Origin: an uncultured Ruminococcus sp.
Lineage (GTDB): Bacteria > Bacillota > Clostridia > Oscillospirales > Acutalibacteraceae
DNA: 6,175 nucleotides
Assembly (NCBI GenBank): GCA_937892835.1
Contig: CALBHM010000330.1
Location: 1 to 6,175, forward strand
Direction of reading: 5' to 3'
The notes under the pieces: model-generated
Seen by the model: the letters and a program-made list of their open reading frames with translations, nothing else
Told to the model about the DNA's origin: nothing
The model's database searches: none
Program-made: the position numbers and the translations under genes
In this document: in pieces, positions 1 to 3,836 of the stretch
Layout of the letters: each line of letters starts with the position of its first letter
Numbering within the stretch: position 1 is the stretch's first letter

Positions 1-462
1 TGCTATTGACACATTTGAATCTTCAGTATCTTCGTATGAATAAATATAATTGGGCTGTGCAAAAACAATACTTTCATTTTTTTGCATATCCTCAATAATA
101 TCAATAATGTCAGCCGAAGTTTTAGTTGTAGACATTAAATAAGTAGCCGTTTTTTCATCTTCACTATCAGTATCATTTGAAAAGCAAAAGTCTAAAGTCA
201 AATTATACTCGTCTTCATATTTAGTTATTTCACTTTCAAGTTCATCAATCTTACTGCAAACAATAATTTCGTTTTCAACATAATCTTTACCAGAAACTAA
301 ATTATTCAAACGTAAACTGGCCGAAAGGTCCACCTGACTTTCTATATCAGATTTGCTTTCAATGCTTTCGGTTGTAATTGTCCAAGCTGAAACCGGCATT
401 AAACATATTTCTAAAACAATACATACCGCCAACAGAATTGAGAGAAAATACTTTATTTTCAT
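1..462 (-). CDS. Secreted subtilisin-like (S8) serine protease, N-terminal part only: signal peptide and propeptide
   Basis: The frame is open from the ATG at 462-460 to base 1 (154 codons, no stop), so the gene continues off the left edge. Residues 1-26 form a signal peptide: Lys2/Lys4, a hydrophobic core with one odd Glu18, and a likely cut after Pro-Val-Ser-Ala26. Residues 58-144 resemble the fervidolysin/I9-like propeptide of subtilases. They open with DYVENEIIV (60-68) and end with a predicted helix followed by SIVFAQPNYIY (131-141), matching the family pattern N-x-x-V-x-[YF]-A-[EQ]-P-N-Y. In that family the propeptide chaperones and inhibits the protease until it is cleaved off. The Asp/His/Ser catalytic residues would lie outside the window, so protease activity is inferred from the propeptide alone. 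A good ribosome binding site supports the start. Residues 95-104 are an acidic Asp/Ser/Glu-rich loop. An alternative is a non-peptidase protein carrying a propeptide-like domain. Confidence 0.78.
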   Translation of the reverse strand, partial: MKIKYFLSILLAVCIVLEICLMPVSAWTITTESIESKSDIESQVDLSASLRLNNLVSGKDYVENEIIVCSKIDELESEITKYEDEYNLTLDFCFSNDTDSEDEKTATYLMSTTKTSADIIDIIEDMQKNESIVFAQPNYIYSYEDTEDSNVSIA

Positions 463-470
463 ATTTTTCA

Positions 471-477
471 CACCTCT
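471..477 (-). promoter_or_regulatory. Ribosome binding site of the S8 protease gene
   Basis: Read on the minus strand the site is AGAGGTG, followed by an 8-base A/T-rich spacer and the ATG at 462. This is good anti-Shine-Dalgarno pairing at normal spacing and it fixes the start of the left-edge gene. Confidence 0.8.
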
Positions 478-490
478 AAACATCCGTCAA

Positions 491-523
491 TAACCCAAGC
501 GGCCTGCATTGCTGCTTGGGTTA
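491..523 (-). other. Perfect 10-bp inverted repeat (leader hairpin) upstream of the protease gene
   Basis: The arms 491-500 and 514-523 are exact reverse complements (TAACCCAAGC and GCTTGGGTTA) around a 13-base centre that can add two more G-C pairs after one mismatch. On the minus strand the hairpin lies downstream of the stop codon at 579 and about 29 bases upstream of the ATG at 462. It is followed by TTATTGACGG with no U-run, so it is not a standard intrinsic terminator for the upstream gene. If the TATAAT at 530-535 is a real -10 box, transcription would start near 523 and the hairpin would form the very 5' end of the protease mRNA. There it could stabilise the message or be a regulator target. 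The structure is clear; its role is inference. Confidence 0.6.
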
Positions 524-529
524 AATCTT

Positions 530-535
530 ATTATA
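530..535 (-). promoter_or_regulatory. Candidate -10 box (TATAAT) for the protease gene
   Basis: The minus strand reads a perfect TATAAT in the gap, 67 bases before the ATG at 462. No good -35 (TTGACA-like) lies 16-18 bases upstream; only A/T-rich sequence with TTAAAC is present, overlapping a 9-base tandem repeat. It may be an activator-dependent promoter, or chance in AT-rich DNA. Confidence 0.4.
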
Positions 536-544
536 AAAATTTCT

Positions 545-562
545 GTTTAATTAGTTTAATTG
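545..562. repeat. Two tandem 9-base units (GTTTAATT + A/G) overlapping the presumed -35 region
   Basis: Bases 545-553 and 554-562 read GTTTAATTA and GTTTAATTG on the plus strand, identical at 8 of 9 positions. They lie just upstream of the TATAAT at 530-535, where a -35 element or regulator would sit. Close direct repeats in this place can be operator half-sites, but short A/T-rich repeats also arise by chance. No regulator family is recognised. Confidence 0.3.
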
Positions 563-578
563 ACTTATTATCGCCGTT

Positions 579-3500
579 TTATTTGAACAAGTTGTTTATA
601 AAATCAACTATTGCATCACAAATTACAATTATTTTTGCCGACCGGGCTTTCTCTCGCGTTTCACTGTATCCACAATGGCAAAACCTTGTTTCTGTGCCGT
701 TAGCAAATAGCTTGGCGTTATGATTGTATTTCCATTCGCCGAAGTTATGTCCTGTTGCCTTATGATTCGGGTCATTGACAGTATCCGTCGCCTTACAGCC
801 CGCCTTTGTACAATGGGCTGTCATTGTGCCGTTTTTCTCACAATTCGCATCCCCGTTATAGACATATTCACTCCATGTGTGACTATGTTCAATCGTATCC
901 GTCTTGTTACAACCAGGATTTTTGCAATGTGCGGTTTCGGTCCGTCCATTTTCATCAAGCATATAGTCATTAAAATTATGACCTGTCGCCTTATGATTCG
1001 GGTCATTTACGGTATCCGTCACCCCGCAACTCTCGCCTATGCATACAGCCGTCATTGTGCCGTTCTTCTCACAATCCGCATCTTTGTTATATGTGTAGTC
1101 ACCAAAGACATGGGTATGCGGCCTTGTATGCGTTTCGCCGCATTCACAAACACCCGTTTCGGTCTGCTTATCTTCATTGACAATATAGTTTTGGAAATTG
1201 TGAATATGCTCTTTCGAATCTATATATCTGCAGCCCTCGCAAAGGCATTCGGCAACCATTTGATTATTTTTAAGCTTATTCTCGCCCCATATATGCTCCG
1301 TATGGAAACGTCTGAGCTGCATAAGTCCATCGTTAGACTCGCCTACGCCACCGACAAAACACTCCGCATAATATGAGTTATAAATTTTCTTTAAATTCTC
1401 CTCGACCACAGCATCGATTCCGAGATCTTTACCCGTCCATATTTCATAACTGATATCATCATCTCTCAGTGAATCAACATATTTTTTATAGGCATAATCA
1501 ATCGCTCCGCTGCTGTCCGCTTGAGAAATATCGTTGCCGACAAACAAGCACATTGAAAGTGCAAAAATATTATCTATTGAATAGTATCCGCAGAACTGAC
1601 CGATATTTTCACCGGTGACATTACCTGCCGCATAGCAAACCCTGATGGTATTGTCTTCTTTTGTAGGATAAATCTCACCTGCAAAGCCGCCGCTGTAGGT
1701 GTTGCCGTCAACTTCACCTATACTATAGCAATTGCTGACCTTACACTTATCAAGCCTACCTACAAATCCGCCGGCATTGTCGCCTTTTACCTTACCACTG
1801 TTATAACATTCGGAAATCGTACAGTTCACTGCCCTACCGACCAATCCTCCGACATATTGAGCCGAGCCCAAAACCATACCGAGATTACGGCATCCGACTA
1901 TTTCGCAGTTCTCGGCATATCCGACAAGACCGCCCATATATTGGTTTGAACCGTTGACCGTGTTGTTAACCGTGCAGTTTGTGAACTTCGTGTTTATTGC
2001 TTTGGCACACAAGCCGCCTATGGCTTCTTCTGAAGCAGAAGCGTCATATATATTTCCGTCCAAAAGATTTATATTCTTGATTTCCGCACCGTCGCACTCC
2101 GCAAAAATACAAATACACTTTAGGCCGCTGTTACCTATCGTATTGTTCTGTCCGTCAAAAACACCGCTGAATTTTTCAATTGACTTCATATTATAACCGG
2201 AGTCAAATTCGATATCGTCAATCAGTGCGAACTCAATACCTGTCGTATCCTGTTTGCAAATCTCGGAAAAAATCTTCCACTCCTCATAATTGCTGATAGT
2301 GTAAAGTTTTCCTTTTTCAAGCTCCGTAGTTTCTGACAATGAAATTACATTCAACCTTAAATGCTCAAAATCAGCTATTGTATCTGTTGCCGTACAGCCA
2401 TCTTTTGTGCAATGTGCGGTTTTAGTGCCGTCGGCATCACTCGCTGCGTCGTTGTTGTAGGTATACTCGCCCCAAGTGTGGTAATGCGTTCTTCTTTCAA
2501 TCTTATCGCAGGCATAGTACGAACAGGCTCTGCTCTCGCCCGTCGGGCAGTACATCTCCCAGTCGCCGAAGCTATGACCAGGCATGCCGATACTAAAACT
2601 ATGAACTCCATACGGAATAGGAAATCCTCCGTCGTTACCGACAAAATACACGCCGTAATAGCCCCAGTAAATATTATTTTCTTTGCACTGCTTGATAAGA
2701 TCGGCATTCAGCACATCAACAAAATCCGTCGACTTCATCTGAGCCTCGGTGAAAGTTTTGAAATTGTTTTCACCTTGTTTCTCGCTCATATAGTAACACT
2801 GATTTACGCCCTCGGTGTCGCCGGTAAAGCTGTAACAAAAACCGGCTTCGTGTTTTGTCTTAACCGCTGCATAGCAGATATTCAAGGTTTTTGTAACATT
2901 ATATCCATCATCAAAACAAAACAGCTCTATTGATGAAGCAAACTGACCCACTTTGTCATCTTTACAATCAACCGAACCGATAGCAGCACAACGCTCAAAA
3001 ACAGTGTTGTCCTTTAATACCACTCCCGCAAAACCGCCGGCAGTACTGTTTGCCACGACCTGCACATCGCAAAGCACTTCCTCTGCTTCACAGTTAATCA
3101 TACGTCCCGCAAGTCCGCCGACATTGGCATTACCTTTAACATAACCTTTTACAAAACAGTCTCGAATTTTTGCACCTGTAAGACTTCCGGCAAACATACC
3201 GACTTCTCTCGCATCACTGCAAACGATTCCTTCAACATAGCATTTATTTATTCTGCAACTGCTGCTAAAGCTTGAACCGAGAATTCCGCTTGATGTTACA
3301 TATGAATTTATAATTTTTAGATTAGAGATACGTGCCGATGAGCATTTATTAAAAAGTCCGTTTGAGTATAAACCGCTGATAGTATGTCCGTTTCCGTCAA
3401 AAAATCCGGCAAAGCCCATGCCTGTTCCTATAGATTCAAGTCCAATGAGATTTTCTGCCTGTTCAACGGGCTTGTTGTTATAAAGAACCGCACCATCTTC

Positions 3501-3782
3501 CGACATTGAGAATACTCCGTCATTTATAATAATATCATTGCCGAGATAGAATGTTGCTCCCACACATCGGTTCTTTTCCTCGTTAACGATTTTTGCCAAA
3601 GCTTCAAGCTCCATGACTGTGCTTATACAGTATCTTCCACCCTTTACAATTTCCGTATCGGCGGTCAATGAATTATTCGCCACAGCATCAACTGAATACC
3701 CTGTAACCGAAAGAGAACTGAAAATCAATCCAAAACACATTATCATTGACAAAACTGCCGAAATCAATTTTCTTGTTTTCAT
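579..3782 (-). CDS. Large secreted GLUG-repeat surface protein with Cys/His-rich modules
   Basis: The product has 1067 residues. ATG 3782 is chosen because GGAGG sits 8 bases before it; the in-frame ATG at 3797 overlaps that site. Residues 1-33 are a signal peptide (KTRK, hydrophobic core, likely cut after Val-Asp-Ala33 or Val-Ala35). Two homologous GLUG regions follow. GLUG-1 is about 40-395, with FFDGNGHTISGLY at 127-139 and GG-L/F-x-G turns near 222 and 249. GLUG-2 is about 480-790, with VFDGQNNTIG at 541-550 and GGLVG/GGFVG turns near 617, 645, 671 and 698. GLUG repeats are known from bacterial surface proteins and predicted to form beta-helices. Cys/His modules (H-x-W/F-x-x-Y ... C-x4-C-x2-TDT) occupy about 402-474 and 826-1044. 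There is no LPXTG motif, dockerin or S-layer domain; the last residues are a hydrophobic tail. The role is probably adhesion or glycan/protein binding, but the ligand is unknown. The gene is visibly more GC-rich than its neighbours and starts 49 bases after the LRR gene, so co-transcription is possible. Confidence 0.88.
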   Translation of the reverse strand: MKTRKLISAVLSMIMCFGLIFSSLSVTGYSVDAVANNSLTADTEIVKGGRYCISTVMELEALAKIVNEEKNRCVGATFYLGNDIIINDGVFSMSEDGAVLYNNKPVEQAENLIGLESIGTGMGFAGFFDGNGHTISGLYSNGLFNKCSSARISNLKIINSYVTSSGILGSSFSSSCRINKCYVEGIVCSDAREVGMFAGSLTGAKIRDCFVKGYVKGNANVGGLAGRMINCEAEEVLCDVQVVANSTAGGFAGVVLKDNTVFERCAAIGSVDCKDDKVGQFASSIELFCFDDGYNVTKTLNICYAAVKTKHEAGFCYSFTGDTEGVNQCYYMSEKQGENNFKTFTEAQMKSTDFVDVLNADLIKQCKENNIYWGYYGVYFVGNDGGFPIPYGVHSFSIGMPGHSFGDWEMYCPTGESRACSYYACDKIERRTHYHTWGEYTYNNDAASDADGTKTAHCTKDGCTATDTIADFEHLRLNVISLSETTELEKGKLYTISNYEEWKIFSEICKQDTTGIEFALIDDIEFDSGYNMKSIEKFSGVFDGQNNTIGNSGLKCICIFAECDGAEIKNINLLDGNIYDASASEEAIGGLCAKAINTKFTNCTVNNTVNGSNQYMGGLVGYAENCEIVGCRNLGMVLGSAQYVGGLVGRAVNCTISECYNSGKVKGDNAGGFVGRLDKCKVSNCYSIGEVDGNTYSGGFAGEIYPTKEDNTIRVCYAAGNVTGENIGQFCGYYSIDNIFALSMCLFVGNDISQADSSGAIDYAYKKYVDSLRDDDISYEIWTGKDLGIDAVVEENLKKIYNSYYAECFVGGVGESNDGLMQLRRFHTEHIWGENKLKNNQMVAECLCEGCRYIDSKEHIHNFQNYIVNEDKQTETGVCECGETHTRPHTHVFGDYTYNKDADCEKNGTMTAVCIGESCGVTDTVNDPNHKATGHNFNDYMLDENGRTETAHCKNPGCNKTDTIEHSHTWSEYVYNGDANCEKNGTMTAHCTKAGCKATDTVNDPNHKATGHNFGEWKYNHNAKLFANGTETRFCHCGYSETREKARSAKIIVICDAIVDFINNLFK
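582..650 (-). other. Hydrophobic/amphipathic C-terminal tail of the GLUG protein
   Basis: This stretch codes for residues 1045-1067, the last 23 of the protein. A basic start (KARSAK) leads into IIVICDAIVDFINNLFK, with hydrophobic residues spaced as in an amphipathic helix and a final Leu-Phe-Lys. It lies immediately after the last Cys/His module and shares nothing with the repeats. From memory, similar short tails ending in Phe-Phe/Leu-Phe-Lys close other large secreted clostridial proteins, but I know of no assigned function. Membrane or wall retention is a guess. Confidence 0.45.
651..1112 (-). repeat. Two tandem 231-base (77-residue) Cys/His-rich units
   Basis: Unit A covers 1112-882 (residues 891-967) and unit B 881-651 (residues 968-1044); both are exactly 77 codons long. 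The first 47 residues match at 33 positions, including CEKNGTMTA, the second Cys pair (914/919 and 991/996) and TVNDPNHKATGHNF. The DNA matches too: an identical 17-base run lies at 760-776 and 991-1007. The second part of each unit has diverged (C-x4-C at 953/958, C-x-C at 1035/1037). Each unit is a long module plus a shorter GHNF module. Conserved Cys and His suggest disulfides or metal binding; this is inference. Confidence 0.85.
1113..1307 (-). repeat. Degenerate Cys/His modules preceding the tandem pair
   Basis: Residues 826-890 carry two shorter, diverged modules: HIWGENKLKNN with ECLCEGC (Cys 846, 848, 851), and HNFQNYIVNEDKQTET with CECG (Cys 879, 881). They keep the His-x-[Trp/Phe] start and the closely spaced Cys but lack the TDT ending. 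They link GLUG-2 to the 77-residue repeats. Confidence 0.6.
1413..2345 (-). repeat. GLUG-2 region: second predicted beta-helix of the surface protein
   Basis: This covers residues 480-790. It opens with LEKGKLYTISNYEEWKIFSE (489-508), the usual lead-in of these domains, then VFDGQNNTIG. Turns ending in GG-[LF]-x-[GK] recur about every 26-30 residues (588, 616, 644, 670, 697), followed by a variant at 727 (IGQFCG). One Cys per coil recurs at 603, 631, 659, 685 and 716, and a second series at 626, 654 and 680. The coils are stacked regularly enough to predict a right-handed beta-helix, though the fold is inferred. Confidence 0.75.
2361..2579 (-). repeat. Internal Cys/His module between the two GLUG regions
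   Basis: This covers residues 402-474. A first part (HSFGDWEMYCPTGESRAC and CDK) is followed by HTWGEYTYNNDAAS and TAHCTKDGCTATDT. The second part is the same module as unit B near the C-terminus, where HTWSEYVYN and TAHCTKAGCKATDT occur, except that the Cys of NCEKNG is missing here. Its position marks the join between two GLUG-plus-Cys/His halves. Confidence 0.7.
2598..3665 (-). repeat. GLUG-1 region: first predicted beta-helix of the surface protein
   Basis: This covers residues 40-395. VKGGRYCISTVMELEALAKI (46-65) is the lead-in, FFDGNGHTISGLYSNGLF follows at 127-144, and then coils with VGMFAGS (194), VGGLAGR (221), AGGFAGV (248) and a degenerate VGQFASS (278). The region closes with FTEAQMKSTDFVDVLNA (344-360) and GGFPIPYG (385-392), the ending typical of GLUG proteins. 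It has fewer canonical turns than GLUG-2 and is more diverged. Confidence 0.75.
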
Positions 3783-3790
3783 ATTACAAA

Positions 3791-3795
3791 CCTCC
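3791..3795 (-). promoter_or_regulatory. Ribosome binding site that decides the GLUG gene start
   Basis: The minus strand reads GGAGG, then an 8-base spacer (TTTGTAAT) and the ATG at 3782. The earlier in-frame ATG (3797) overlaps this site and has no ribosome binding site of its own. The five extra residues it would add (MEVCN) are simply the Shine-Dalgarno region translated. Confidence 0.9.
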
Positions 3796-3830
3796 ATATA
3801 TTACAAAAAACTTTCTTCCTGCTTTAATAG

Positions 3831-3836
3831 ATTATA
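3831..3836 (-). promoter_or_regulatory. Possible -10 box (TATAAT) overlapping the LRR gene's stop codon
   Basis: The minus strand reads TATAAT across the TAA stop at 3834-3832, 48 bases before the GLUG ATG at 3782. No -35-like hexamer is seen at 16-18 bases upstream (TATGGT at 17). It could give the GLUG gene its own promoter, or be chance. The rest of the gap (3783-3830) has no hairpin and no clear terminator; it has only a six-T run, at 3805-3810. Confidence 0.22.

Noticed and set aside
1..462. Lipoprotein signal in the protease gene (LAVC or LEIC)
   Set aside because: The residues before the Cys (Val, or Glu-Ile) do not fit the lipobox, while Pro-Val-Ser-Ala26 gives a good type I cleavage site.
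491..523. Intrinsic terminator of the GLUG gene
   Set aside because: The stem is good but on the minus strand it is followed by TTATTGACGG with no U-run; on the plus strand there is no gene to end. Kept as a hairpin of unknown role.
651..1112. CRISPR-like array suggested by the repeated DNA
   Set aside because: There are only two long units of 231 bases in frame with a coding region and no short repeats with unique spacers.
720..1376. Long plus-strand frame (218 codons) opposite the Cys/His repeats
   Set aside because: It lies fully inside the well-supported GLUG gene, has no ribosome binding site, codes an Ile/Met/Cys/Arg-rich sequence without a domain, and mirrors the 231-base repeat of the other strand.
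2361..2933. Plus-strand frame of 190 codons
   Set aside because: Antisense shadow of the GLUG gene with no ribosome binding site and no recognisable protein; the higher GC of this gene leaves fewer antisense stops.
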